Shown here piece after piece: positions 27,731 through 37,008 of a stretch of DNA of 64,000 nucleotides. A model generated the notes under the pieces. It saw nothing but the letters and a program-made list of their open reading frames with translations. It had not been told where the DNA came from and did no database searches. Numbering within the stretch: position 1 is the first letter of the stretch; each line of letters starts with the position of its first letter. Source of the stretch: Pseudomonadales bacterium (GTDB lineage: Bacteria > Pseudomonadota > Gammaproteobacteria > Pseudomonadales > Azotimanducaceae); contig JAJDTI010000175.1 in NCBI GenBank assembly GCA_022827245.1, positions 1 to 64,000 on the forward strand, in the 5' to 3' direction. The position numbers and the translations under genes were made by a program.

Positions 27731-28045
27731 ATGACCGAAGACGAAGCCCGCCAGGCCCGCATCGACAAGCTGATCGCGGAGATGGAGTCCACCATCGCGG
27801 ACGCGCTGGATACCTCCGCGCGCATGGCCAGGCTGTTCGACGAGATCGGCATCGAGGACGAGACGGTGCTCCGCGACATGGTGCAGAGCGACCGGTGCTC
27901 GCCGGAGCTGCGCGCCATGGTCGAGGAAGACCTGGCGCGCCTCGACCGTGAACTCAAGGAATCCGAGGCCGCGCTCCTCGCGGAGAGCGGGCGCGGCGGC
28001 GCCGGCAGGACGCGCCGCCGGACGCGGCGCATGACCAGAGTCTGA
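27731..28045 (+). CDS. Uncharacterised charged protein, first gene of the T3SS block
   Basis: MTEDEARQARIDKLIAEMESTIADALDTSARMARLFDEIGIEDETVLRDMVQSDRCSPELRAMVEEDLARLDRELKESEAALL...; predicted helical; position only. Confidence 0.5.
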   Translation: MTEDEARQARIDKLIAEMESTIADALDTSARMARLFDEIGIEDETVLRDMVQSDRCSPELRAMVEEDLARLDRELKESEAALLAESGRGGAGRTRRRTRRMTRV

Positions 28046-28055
28046 GGAACAGCCC

Positions 28056-28664
28056 ATGTCGGAAGTGCATAACGTTCCCTCCTCCGGCGGCCCGACCGCC
28101 GGGTCCGGAACCGGGACGGACGGCCGCGCCAGCGACGTCGCCGACGATCACCAGGTCCACTACATCCCCGGCGAGCACCGCTTCGAGGTGACCGTCGACG
28201 GCAAGACCACGACGCTCCCGCCGCTCATGGCCGTCTGCATGGTGCTGCAGAACCGCTACCTGGCGCTCAACGACAGCGTGGCGGAGAAGACCGAGGCGAT
28301 GCAGGACCAGGTCAACCAGATCAACGAGGCGAACGACTGGCTGGACGCCCTGAAGAAGGCGGAGGGGCCCGACGGCAAGTTCGAGAAGCCCTCCGGCGAG
28401 GTCAGCGACGGCCTCCAGAAGTGGATGGACGACCACGACATCGACCCCGACGACATCGGGGACCCGCCGGACGCGGACAAGCTGCACAGCTTCGAGACGC
28501 AGTTCACGACCCACGTCGACCAGTTGAGCAGCACCAACGACCTCAAGATGCTGCAGCTCAAGACCGCCGTGAACAAGGCCCAGGAAGCCCTTTCGGCGGC
28601 GGACGGCGTGCTGCAGGACCTCAAGCAGCTCATGCAGACCATCACGGGCAACATGGCGCACTGA
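28056..28664 (+). CDS. Putative T3SS secreted filament/tip-type protein
   Basis: Helical, C-terminal DQLSSTNDLKMLQLKTAVNKAQEALSAADGVLQDLKQLMQTITGNMAH; immediately upstream of a SycD/LcrH-like chaperone and SctE. Confidence 0.55.
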   Translation: MSEVHNVPSSGGPTAGSGTGTDGRASDVADDHQVHYIPGEHRFEVTVDGKTTTLPPLMAVCMVLQNRYLALNDSVAEKTEAMQDQVNQINEANDWLDALKKAEGPDGKFEKPSGEVSDGLQKWMDDHDIDPDDIGDPPDADKLHSFETQFTTHVDQLSSTNDLKMLQLKTAVNKAQEALSAADGVLQDLKQLMQTITGNMAH

Positions 28665-28696
28665 CCGATGCGCGCCTGGGAAGGAACCTGAAGACG

Positions 28697-29239
28697 ATGA
28701 CATCCGAGACCGTGGCCGCCGAGCCGACCGCCCCTTCGACCATGACCAGCGCGTTCGACGGCCTGCGGGAACTGCTCGACGGCAAACCGACGCTGGCGGC
28801 GGCACGGGGTATCTCGCGCGACGCCCTCGACAGCATCTACGGCGTGGCGCACGAGCTGTATGCGAACGGGCATCATGCCGAGGCCCTGCGGAGCTTCGAG
28901 ATGCTCTGCCTGTACGAGCACGAGAACCCGCGCCACTGGCAGGCGCTCGGCGTCTGCCGGCAGGTGCTGCAGGACTACGCGGGCGCGGCGGAGGCCCTCG
29001 CGTTCGCCGCCGGACAGCTCGACGCGCCCGACGCCGAGCTGCAGGTGAACCTGGCCGAGTGCCTCATCGCCGCCGGCGCCCTCGACGCCGCGGCCGACGC
29101 GCTCGGCGGGCTCGCCGGGGCGCCGCCCCTGGACGAGGCCCACGCCGGCCGCGTGCGCGTCCTCGAGGACCAGTTGCGACAGTTGCGGAGCACCGCTCCC
29201 CCGACAGCTCCCCCGACAAAAGGAGCCGACCATGGTTGA
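28697..29239 (+). CDS. SycD/LcrH-type TPR translocator chaperone 1
   Basis: LDSIYGVAHELYANGHHAEALRSFEMLCLYEHENPRHWQALGVCRQVLQDYAGAAEALAFAAGQLDAPDAELQVNLAECLIAAG. Confidence 0.85.
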   Translation: MTSETVAAEPTAPSTMTSAFDGLRELLDGKPTLAAARGISRDALDSIYGVAHELYANGHHAEALRSFEMLCLYEHENPRHWQALGVCRQVLQDYAGAAEALAFAAGQLDAPDAELQVNLAECLIAAGALDAAADALGGLAGAPPLDEAHAGRVRVLEDQLRQLRSTAPPTAPPTKGADHG

Positions 29240-30470
29240 CCGTATCGGTAGCGGCGTCACGCCGACCCCGACGCCCGCGACGGGCGGACCCGAGGAGACC
29301 GGGCAAACCGCGCCCGCGGCCCGTGCGCAGGGCGTTCCGCCACAGGACGCCGGCGAGGACCTCATCATCTTCACCACCGAGACCGACGGCTCGGTGCCGG
29401 TGCTCGCCCTGCCCAAGAACATGGACGCCGACGTGATGATGACGCTGCTCTACGCGATCCAGCAGAAGCAGGGCCAGGACCAGATCAAGACCGCCGAGAC
29501 GCGCATCGACGACAAGCGCACCCAGCGCCAGGCGAAGCACGACGACATCATGAAGAAGATCAAGAAGATGCACGACGCCGAGAAGAAAGGCGGCGTCGGC
29601 AAGAAGATCGGCATGGCCTTCGGCTGGATCGGCGTCGCGCTCTCCTGGATCGCGGTGGGCGTGGTCGCGGTAGTGTCCGGCGGCGCCGCCGCGGTCCCCC
29701 TGGCCGTCGCGGCGACCGCCATGACAGCGCTGATGATCTGCCAGCAGACCGGGGCCACGGACAAGGCCATCAAGGCGATGAACCTCGACGACAAGGGGGC
29801 CATGGGCCTGCAGATCGGCATGGCCGCCGTCATGCTGGTGGTCAACATCGCCGCGTGCATCATGAGCGCCGGCGCCGCGTCCGGAGGAGTCGCCGCCGGC
29901 GTGGCCGACGTGGCCGCGGCCGGCGCCGAGGCCGGCACGACCGCCACGGAGACGGCGGCCACGGGCGGCGAGGCCGGCGCGCAGGCGGCGGCAGCCGCGT
30001 CCGAGGCCGCGACGGCAGGGACCGAGACGACCGCGGAAGCCGGTGCCGCGGGTTCCGAAGCCGCCACCGCCGGGGTCGAGACGAGTTCCGACGCCGCCGA
30101 ATCCACCGCTTCCGCCAGCGAGGAGACGTCCTCGGCCGCCGACCAGATCGCGCAGGGCGCCCAGAAGTCCGGCCGCCTGCTGCGCTCCGCCAACCGGGTC
30201 CGCACCGCCGTCCTCGTCGTTCAGGCGGTGCCCCAGGCGGGCAGCGGCTCGGCGGAGATCGCCACCGCGGACTACCAATACCAGGGGGCCATGGCGCGGG
30301 CCGACGCCCAGGACGACCGCGCGGACATAGCCCATGCCCAGGAGATCACCCTGGAGGAGCTGCGGCGCATCCGCAAGCTCATCCAGGAGATGCAGAACGC
30401 GTCGACCCTCGTCATCGGCACGATCGACTCGACGCAGGAAACGGCGATGCAGATCCGGCGCACGATCTGA
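29232..30470 (+). CDS. sctE: T3SS major translocator (SctE; YopB/SipB-like)
   Basis: Hydrophobic segments IGMAFGWIGVALSWIAVGVVAVVSGGAAAVPLAVAATAMTALMICQQTGATDKAIKAM and MGLQIGMAAVMLVVNIAACIM; flanked by LcrH-like chaperones. Confidence 0.75.
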   Translation: MVDRIGSGVTPTPTPATGGPEETGQTAPAARAQGVPPQDAGEDLIIFTTETDGSVPVLALPKNMDADVMMTLLYAIQQKQGQDQIKTAETRIDDKRTQRQAKHDDIMKKIKKMHDAEKKGGVGKKIGMAFGWIGVALSWIAVGVVAVVSGGAAAVPLAVAATAMTALMICQQTGATDKAIKAMNLDDKGAMGLQIGMAAVMLVVNIAACIMSAGAASGGVAAGVADVAAAGAEAGTTATETAATGGEAGAQAAAAASEAATAGTETTAEAGAAGSEAATAGVETSSDAAESTASASEETSSAADQIAQGAQKSGRLLRSANRVRTAVLVVQAVPQAGSGSAEIATADYQYQGAMARADAQDDRADIAHAQEITLEELRRIRKLIQEMQNASTLVIGTIDSTQETAMQIRRTI

Positions 30471-30502
30471 CGCCGGGGACGCGGCAGGAACGAGGAGCGA
30501 AG

Positions 30503-31225
30503 ATGAGCGAAGTGACACCCCCCACCAGCCCCTTCTACGCCGGCGACGTGCAGGCGCGGACCGAGGGCACGGAGGCCGGCATGGTGCGGTTCGGCGGCGT
30601 CACGATCTCGGCCACGGACGCGGCCGAGTTCGTGATGATGCACCGCACGCAGGTCATGAAGAAGGTCGGCGCGGACCGTACCGAACTGGCGCAGCAGCAT
30701 CTCGAGCGCATCAAGACGGCACGGCAGTACCTGACGGACCTGATCGACCTGAAGAAGTTCGAGGGGCAGGCGCACAGCTATCACGGCCGGGTCCCGGTGA
30801 CGCCCGACATGATCCGCTTCCTCAAGGACGAGGTGGGCGCCTCCGCCGGCACGGACACCAACCGCGTCGTCTACTACGGCAGCGGCGTCAAGGACCTGCC
30901 GCAGTCCGTCCGGGACTACTACGGGTTCGACAACGACGGGCATGGCACCGGCGGGGACTTCAAGAAGGAGGAGACCATCGGCTCCAAGTTTGGCAGCGTC
31001 CACAACCGCTTCGAGATGCACGGCGTCACCATCATCAACAAGGACGACATCGACTCCCTGAAGGAGGAGATGAACAACTACATCGACCAGCAGCACGACA
31101 GCAACAACCTCTTCATGACCAAGTTCAAGAGCGTCATCAACGCCATGAACGAGGCCCTCGAGGGCGCGAACAGCATGGCGGACAAGTCGCACGACACCGT
31201 CAAGAACCTGGTCTCGCGTTGGTGA
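30503..31225 (+). CDS. Putative T3SS hydrophilic secreted (tip/filament) protein
   Basis: Helical C-terminus NNLFMTKFKSVINAMNEALEGANSMADKSHDTVKNLVSRW; lies between SctE and a second LcrH chaperone. Confidence 0.55.
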   Translation: MSEVTPPTSPFYAGDVQARTEGTEAGMVRFGGVTISATDAAEFVMMHRTQVMKKVGADRTELAQQHLERIKTARQYLTDLIDLKKFEGQAHSYHGRVPVTPDMIRFLKDEVGASAGTDTNRVVYYGSGVKDLPQSVRDYYGFDNDGHGTGGDFKKEETIGSKFGSVHNRFEMHGVTIINKDDIDSLKEEMNNYIDQQHDSNNLFMTKFKSVINAMNEALEGANSMADKSHDTVKNLVSRW

Positions 31226-31232
31226 GGCAGCG

Positions 31233-31811
31233 ATGAGCGAACAACCCGATCCCACCCCCGTCGACGACCCCCTCGACTTCCTCACCGACCGCGACCTGCT
31301 CACGGTCGAGGAACTGGCCCGGAAGTGCCTCGAGGAAGGCGCGACCCTCGCCGACGTGCGGGGCTACACCGATGACGAGATGGAGGCGGTGTACCGCTTC
31401 GCGCACAACGCGTACGAGCAGCGCAAGTACGACGACGCCGCGAAGCTGTTCCACTTCCTGGCGGAGAACGACCACACCGAGAGCCGCTTCTGGATGGGGC
31501 TCGGGGCGTCCCTGCAGATGACCGGCGGCCACGAGGAGGCGCTCGCCGCGTACGGCGTCGCCGCCCTGCTCGACGCGACGAACCCGCGCCCGCCGCTGCA
31601 CGCCGCGGAGTGCTACCTGGCGCTGCGCGACCTCGAAGGGGGCCGGAAGGCGCTCGACGCCGTGGGCCTCATCTGTGAGGCGACCGCCGGCGAGGCGGCC
31701 GCCAACGAGGCGGACCACGCCGACGTGGCGAGCCGCGCCGCGGTGCTGTCGGCGGCGATCGAACAGGCCGGGCAGGCCCTGGATCCGTCACAGGGGAGAC
31801 CGTCCGCATGA
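31233..31811 (+). CDS. SycD/LcrH-type TPR translocator chaperone 2
   Basis: MEAVYRFAHNAYEQRKYDDAAKLFHFLAENDHTESRFWMGLGASLQMTGGHEEALAAYGVAALLDATNPRPPLHAAECYLALRDLEGG. Confidence 0.9.
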   Translation: MSEQPDPTPVDDPLDFLTDRDLLTVEELARKCLEEGATLADVRGYTDDEMEAVYRFAHNAYEQRKYDDAAKLFHFLAENDHTESRFWMGLGASLQMTGGHEEALAAYGVAALLDATNPRPPLHAAECYLALRDLEGGRKALDAVGLICEATAGEAAANEADHADVASRAAVLSAAIEQAGQALDPSQGRPSA

Positions 31812-31842
31812 ATCCCGGCGCCACCCCCCGGAGGAGTTCCCG

Positions 31843-32310
31843 ATGTCCCTGACGACCATGCAGAACGTCCTCTCCGAGTTCGGCACGTCGATCGGCATCC
31901 CCGGTCTCGAGCCCGACGCCGAGCACCGCTGCAACCTCATGTTCGACGACGTGGCGGTCAGCTTCGAGCTCGGCGCCGGCGAGGAAAGCCTCTACATCTA
32001 CGCCCTGCTCGGACCCGTCCCGGAGACCGGCGCCGAGGCGGTCTACGCGGACCTGCTGCGCGCCAACTACGTGCTCGATGACACGGGCGGCTCGACGCTT
32101 GGCGTCGACCCGGAGACGGGCGGGATCGTGCTGATCCGGTCCGAGCGGCTCGACGCCCTGCGGCTCGGGACGTTCGAGACCGTCGTGCAGGACTTCGTCG
32201 ACGCCGCCGAGCGGTGGATGCAGCGCATCGAAAAGGGCGAGTTCGGCGCCGAGCCCGACGCCTCCGGAGAGGACGTCACCCCCTCCGGCGAAGGCATGAT
32301 GCGGGTGTAG
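31843..32310 (+). CDS. CesT-type T3SS chaperone
   Basis: MQNVLSEFGTSIGIPGLEPDAEHRCNLMFDDVAVSFELGAGEESLYIYALLGPVP...LLRANYVLDDTGGSTLGVDPETGGIVLIRSERLDALRL. Confidence 0.85.
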   Translation: MSLTTMQNVLSEFGTSIGIPGLEPDAEHRCNLMFDDVAVSFELGAGEESLYIYALLGPVPETGAEAVYADLLRANYVLDDTGGSTLGVDPETGGIVLIRSERLDALRLGTFETVVQDFVDAAERWMQRIEKGEFGAEPDASGEDVTPSGEGMMRV

Positions 32311-32363
32311 GGCCCTCCCCGGCGGACGACGAACCAGACGGACAGACCCAAAGGAGACCGAAC

Positions 32364-32603
32364 ATGGCACACACGGACGAAGAGCGGATCGTGATGGAGA
32401 TCGAGGCCGACCTGAAGGATGACGAGGACGGCTCGCTGAAAGCCTCCGTCGCCGCCGGCATCGACGAACAGCTCGCGGCGGTCGACGCCGCGCTCAAGGC
32501 GGGCGTGCCGCCCGACGAGTACCACCGGCTCAGCAAGATCAAGTCGGGACTCGAGTCCGCGAACGTGATCCTCGACAGGACCTGGGCCCACTTCCACCGA
32601 TGA
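32364..32603 (+). CDS. YscE/EscE-like T3SS needle co-chaperone
   Basis: 79 aa; ...PPDEYHRLSKIKSGLESANVILDRTWAHFHR matches the short helical-hairpin YscE pattern. Confidence 0.6.
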   Translation: MAHTDEERIVMEIEADLKDDEDGSLKASVAAGIDEQLAAVDAALKAGVPPDEYHRLSKIKSGLESANVILDRTWAHFHR

Positions 32604-32639
32604 CGGGTTGGTCGGCCTCCCGGAACAGAATCTGCGCGC

Positions 32640-34742
32640 ATGGAACTCACGCCGAAGGTACGGACAGCCCTGGCGGCGTGCGCGCTCGGCGCCGGGCTCG
32701 CCACGGCGCAGCCCGCCCAGCCGCCCCCCGCCGAGCCGCCCCCCGGGGATGAGCCGCGCGCCGGCGCGCTCGAGTGGCTCGACCGGGAGTTCGGGTACGT
32801 GGCGAACAACGAGTCGCTGCGCTCCCTGCTGTACGACTTCGGCACCACCCTCGGCGTCCCGGTCATCGTCAGCGCCGACATCAACGTCATCGTGGACGAC
32901 CAGGTGCCGGTCATGGCGGCCGAGCGGTTCCTGGCCGAGATCCACACGCGGTTCGGCCTGATCTGGGTGTTCGACGGCACGACCCTCTACCTGTACGACG
33001 ACGCGGAGGCGGTGAGCGAGACGGTCGCGTTCCCCTTCGCGCGGCGCGACGACTTCAAGGCGACGGTGGACGGCGCGAGCGTCCGGGGCGTGCCGCTCGA
33101 GTGGATGTTCCTGCCGGCGCAGAACGCGTTGCAGCTCTCCGGCCCGCCCCGGTTCGTCGAGTGGGGCAAGGAGGTCGCGGAGGACCTGGGGGCGTCGGTC
33201 GGCTCGGCGGCCGCCGACGACAGCAGCTTCGCGATCCGCATCTTCGAGGTCGAGTACGGCTACATCGACCAGGCGGGCGGCGCGGCCGGCGGGGCTGCGG
33301 CGATCGCGGGTCTCGCGGAGATGGTCGCGAAGCTCATGAACGTCGCCCACGTCTCGGGCGTGGCCCGGGTCGGTTCCGGCCCGGGGCGCGCCGGCGGCGT
33401 CCCCAAGCTGCGCGGCACGGGCGTCATTCCGGTGGACGCGCCCGTCGACGCGGAACCCGCCCCGGCCCCGGGGATCGTCGGCGCCCGGGGCCCCGGGGAC
33501 GAAGCGTTCGTCATCGGCGATCCGCGGCTGAACGCGATCGTCGTGCGCGACCGGGAGGACCGGATGCCCGCCTACGAGCGCCTGATCGCCGCCCTCGACA
33601 GCCCCCTCGACCAGATCGAGATCGAGATCTCGGTGCTCGACATCGACGCGTCCGCGGCGGAGGAACTGCGCTTCGCGTTCGAGTCGGACTCGGTGCAGGT
33701 GAACGCCGGCGGCGACGCGGACGGCAACACCATCTACTACTCCGAGAACCTGTGGGACCTCGACGGCATCGCGCTGCGCATTCGCGCGTTGCGCAACCAG
33801 GGCAAGAGCCGCGTCCTCACGCGGCCGTCGGTGACGACGCTCGACAACCACGAGGCGTCGTTCACGAACAACCGGACCTTCTACGTGCGCCTCGGCGGCA
33901 ACGACGCGGAGTCCGTGGACCTCGCGCCCGTGTCCTACGGCTGGGTGGTGCGCATCCGCCCGCACGTGATCTACGACGCGGACTACAACCGCGTGCAGCT
34001 CTCGGTGCACATCGAGGACGGCAACCGCGGCGGCCCCGATCTCTCGGTGACCGGCGTGCCGGAAGTGGCGCAGAACGTCATCCAGACCCAGGCCGTGGTG
34101 CGCGAGGGGAACAGCCTGCTGATCGGCGGCTACACCGTGCGCGAGCAGACCCGGTTCCGGCAGCGGATCCCGCTGCTCGGCCACATCCCGTTGATGGGGC
34201 GCCTGTTCTCGACCCGGGTGGACCGCGACCAGTCGGTGGCCCGGTACTTCCTCATCACGCCGCGCATCCTGCCGGCGACGATCTCCTACGAGATCAACAC
34301 CGGGTTCGAAGGGGAACCCGTGGACACGATCGACGCGGTGGTGCCGGTGACGGGGCGCGTCCTCCCGGAGGCGCCGCCCGTCCGGCGGCCGGTCCCGGAC
34401 GCGAGTCCCATGGAGGACCCGGACGCCGCCGGAGAGCCGCATGTCGCTCCCGACCCGGTCCGCGAGGTGGCCCTCGCGGACCCCGGGGGCCGATACGCGG
34501 TGCAGGTGATCGCCCTGTCGTCGGCGCAGCGGCTCGATGCGTTCGTGGAGGACCGCGGACTGCAGGACATGCTGCGGGTCACCCGGGACGACGTCGAGCG
34601 CGGCCGGTTCCTGCTCTTCGAGGGCATCTACGCGGACCTGTCGGCCGCGAAGAGCGCCGCCGACCGGCTGCGCGGCGACGGCTTCGAAGCTCCGTACGTG
34701 CGCCCGCTCGCGTCGCTCAAGACGCGCGCGGCGATCCGGTGA
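32640..34742 (+). CDS. sctC: T3SS outer-membrane secretin SctC with a C-terminal SPOR-like extension
   Basis: FGYVANNESLRSLLYDFGTTLGVPVIVSADINVIVDD...GRFLLFEG; secretin core VVREGNSLLIGGYTVREQTRFRQRIPLLGHIPLMGRLFSTRVDRDQSVARYFLITPRIL. Confidence 0.95.
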   Translation: MELTPKVRTALAACALGAGLATAQPAQPPPAEPPPGDEPRAGALEWLDREFGYVANNESLRSLLYDFGTTLGVPVIVSADINVIVDDQVPVMAAERFLAEIHTRFGLIWVFDGTTLYLYDDAEAVSETVAFPFARRDDFKATVDGASVRGVPLEWMFLPAQNALQLSGPPRFVEWGKEVAEDLGASVGSAAADDSSFAIRIFEVEYGYIDQAGGAAGGAAAIAGLAEMVAKLMNVAHVSGVARVGSGPGRAGGVPKLRGTGVIPVDAPVDAEPAPAPGIVGARGPGDEAFVIGDPRLNAIVVRDREDRMPAYERLIAALDSPLDQIEIEISVLDIDASAAEELRFAFESDSVQVNAGGDADGNTIYYSENLWDLDGIALRIRALRNQGKSRVLTRPSVTTLDNHEASFTNNRTFYVRLGGNDAESVDLAPVSYGWVVRIRPHVIYDADYNRVQLSVHIEDGNRGGPDLSVTGVPEVAQNVIQTQAVVREGNSLLIGGYTVREQTRFRQRIPLLGHIPLMGRLFSTRVDRDQSVARYFLITPRILPATISYEINTGFEGEPVDTIDAVVPVTGRVLPEAPPVRRPVPDASPMEDPDAAGEPHVAPDPVREVALADPGGRYAVQVIALSSAQRLDAFVEDRGLQDMLRVTRDDVERGRFLLFEGIYADLSAAKSAADRLRGDGFEAPYVRPLASLKTRAAIR

Positions 34743-34808
34743 AGGAGGCGCCGTGCCCGTCGATCCACCCGCAACACCCAACCCGGACAGCCATCCAAGG
34801 AGACCGTC

Positions 34809-35831
34809 ATGAACGAGATCAGCGGCACCGCCGGACCCTCGCAGGCCCGGATCGAGACCGACCGCGCGGAGGCGCCCGCTTCCGTCCCGCAGGGCCCTCC
34901 CATCGACACCGGCCGCGTCGAGTCCGCCGGCCCGCCCCCGGCGACCGTACCGCCGCTGCCGCCGGCGCCGGGGGCGATCGACTACGGACTCGCGGGGGAC
35001 GCGATGGACGCGATGGCCCGCAACGTCGGCGTCGACTTCGGACGCATCGCGGCGCTCATGATGCAGATCGACTCCGAACTCGCCCGCGCGGCGCGCGACT
35101 CCCAGGTCTCCCAGATCGAGTCGGTCGCGAGCGAGATGCACGCCTCCGCGGACGACATCCGCGCGAGCGCCCGGATGGCCCTCGCCGGGGGCGTGGTGTC
35201 GGGCGCTTCGCAGGTCGCGGCCGCGGGGATCAGCATCGGCGGCGGCATCCAGGGCATGCGCATGACCTCCCCCGGCGCGGCCATGGAGACCGCGGCCCCC
35301 GAGACGGTGAGCGCGCCCGAGGAGACCTCGGCGGCGCCTGCCACCCGGGCGACCGGTGAGTCCGAGACCCCAACCACGGCGACGCCGCAGGAACTCGACC
35401 TTCCCGAGGGGGAGCAGAGCGCTCCGTCGCGGGAGACGCAGGCTGGCCAGGTCCGCGCCGAGAACACCGAGGAGACCGTGGAGGAAGCCTCCACGTCGAA
35501 GCGGAAGATGGCGACGCGCCGGCTCGACCACACCCTGTCCCAGCAACTGTCCGCCCGTGCCCACAGCGTCACCATGCTCAGCGAAGGGCTGTCGAAGATG
35601 ACCTCGGCCACCGGCGATCTCGTCAAGTCCGCCATGGATTACGAATCCCGGCAGAGCGAGGCGGACAGCAAGGAGGACGACGCCCGCGCCGAGGAGCAGC
35701 GCGCCTACCTCGACCGTACCAAGGCCTTCGCCGACAGCATGCAGAAGGGCGCCCAGGACATGCTGCAGGCCTTCCAGCAGATGGAGGAAGGCATGCACGA
35801 GACGAACCGGGCGGTCTGGTCGCGCGCGTGA
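34809..35831 (+). CDS. sctB: T3SS minor translocator (SctB; YopD/EspB-like)
   Basis: RIAALMMQIDSELARAARDSQVSQIESVASEMHASADDIRASARMALAGGVVSGASQVAAAGISIGGGIQG, single hydrophobic region, coiled C-terminus. Confidence 0.7.
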   Translation: MNEISGTAGPSQARIETDRAEAPASVPQGPPIDTGRVESAGPPPATVPPLPPAPGAIDYGLAGDAMDAMARNVGVDFGRIAALMMQIDSELARAARDSQVSQIESVASEMHASADDIRASARMALAGGVVSGASQVAAAGISIGGGIQGMRMTSPGAAMETAAPETVSAPEETSAAPATRATGESETPTTATPQELDLPEGEQSAPSRETQAGQVRAENTEETVEEASTSKRKMATRRLDHTLSQQLSARAHSVTMLSEGLSKMTSATGDLVKSAMDYESRQSEADSKEDDARAEEQRAYLDRTKAFADSMQKGAQDMLQAFQQMEEGMHETNRAVWSRA

Positions 35832-35877
35832 CCGTGCCGGCCCGACGCAGCAGCACGCCGCACACCGGGCGCCGCCC

Positions 35878-37008
35878 GTGAGCGACGCCGTCAACGCGCC
35901 GGGCCAGGTCGGCCCCGCCGCGCCGGCAGTCGCGCCGGGCGAGACGGGTGCCGCGGAGGGACGCTTCCGCGGCGAGCAGGTGCGCCACGTGCGCAACCCC
36001 ACCGCGGAACTCGCCGACGCCGCGGAGGAGCTGACCTTTGCCGAAGGCGAGCGGGTCGAGAAGAAGCTGTCCAAGCGCAAGCTCCGGAGCGCGCGCCTCG
36101 GACCCTCCGAGGCGCTCGAGCGGGCACGCAAGTACCTGCGGGAGGTGCCGGACCTCGAGCGGAACCAGAAGCTCGAGGATTTCGCCACCGCCGTCCTCGA
36201 GCGGGGCGGACCCCGCACCCCGGGCGCGCTGCGCGAGCGGGCGCGGGACTTCTCGGGCGACACGACGCACCAGTTCCTCGCCCTGACCTTTGCCCGCGAG
36301 CAGGCGGACGGGCCGGACGCGGACCCGGTCCTCGCGTCCGCCCTGGACGCGGCCATCGCGGACCTCACGGCCGAGCACGGGCCGGCGATCCAGGCGGGAC
36401 TGAACGTCTCCGCCGTCGCCGGGCAGTTCGCCGGGCAGGGCGTGGGCGACGTGCAGGAGTTGCGCGACTTCTACCGCGACGTCGTGCTCGACTGCGAGGA
36501 CATCCAGGCCGCCTACCGGCGCGTCGTGGAGGACCACCCCGGCGAGGGGTTCGACGAGGCCGTCCGCTTCATGCTGAAGGCCCTCGGCGCGGACCTCGCC
36601 GCGACCACGCAGTCCGTCTCGAAGGTGCACATCCGGCGGCTCATGGACGACATGTACCAGCTCAAGTCGCTCAACACCGCCCACGAGCAGTGCGCGGACC
36701 TGCTGCGCCGCGTGCGGCGGAACTTCGACGCGACCCCGGGCCCGACCGCGTCGCGGGACCTGCTCGGCGAACTGCTCACGGCGCAGGACCGCGCGTGGCA
36801 GGGCGCGGACGCCTTCGCCAAGCTGCCGACGAAGGTGGGCGTGCGCGGCGACGAGGCCGGCATCTATTTCCTGCAGGGCTTCAAGGAACTGGTCCGGTTC
36901 GTGCCGCTGAAGGCCTTCGGGGACGACATGGCGAAACGCGACCGCGTGATGATCTCGGTGCAGGAGGCCCTCGACGTCGCGATCGACAACGAGGAACCCG
37001 ATGCGTGA
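35878..37008 (+). CDS. sctW: T3SS gatekeeper SctW (YopN/TyeA/HrpJ family)
   Basis: LREVPDLERNQKLEDFATAVLERGGPRTPGALRERARDFSGDTTHQFLALTFAREQAD...LVRFVPLKAFGDDMAKRDRVMISVQEALDVAIDNEEPDA; upstream of SycN/SctX/SctY/SctV-like genes. Confidence 0.88.
   Translation: MSDAVNAPGQVGPAAPAVAPGETGAAEGRFRGEQVRHVRNPTAELADAAEELTFAEGERVEKKLSKRKLRSARLGPSEALERARKYLREVPDLERNQKLEDFATAVLERGGPRTPGALRERARDFSGDTTHQFLALTFAREQADGPDADPVLASALDAAIADLTAEHGPAIQAGLNVSAVAGQFAGQGVGDVQELRDFYRDVVLDCEDIQAAYRRVVEDHPGEGFDEAVRFMLKALGADLAATTQSVSKVHIRRLMDDMYQLKSLNTAHEQCADLLRRVRRNFDATPGPTASRDLLGELLTAQDRAWQGADAFAKLPTKVGVRGDEAGIYFLQGFKELVRFVPLKAFGDDMAKRDRVMISVQEALDVAIDNEEPDA

Noticed and set aside
32067-36368. 1433-aa ORF on the - strand
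   Set aside because: Antisense to sctC, sctB and sctW, which have clear family signatures; composition (His/Arg/Gly/Val/Asp-rich) is typical of spurious antisense ORFs in GC-rich DNA.
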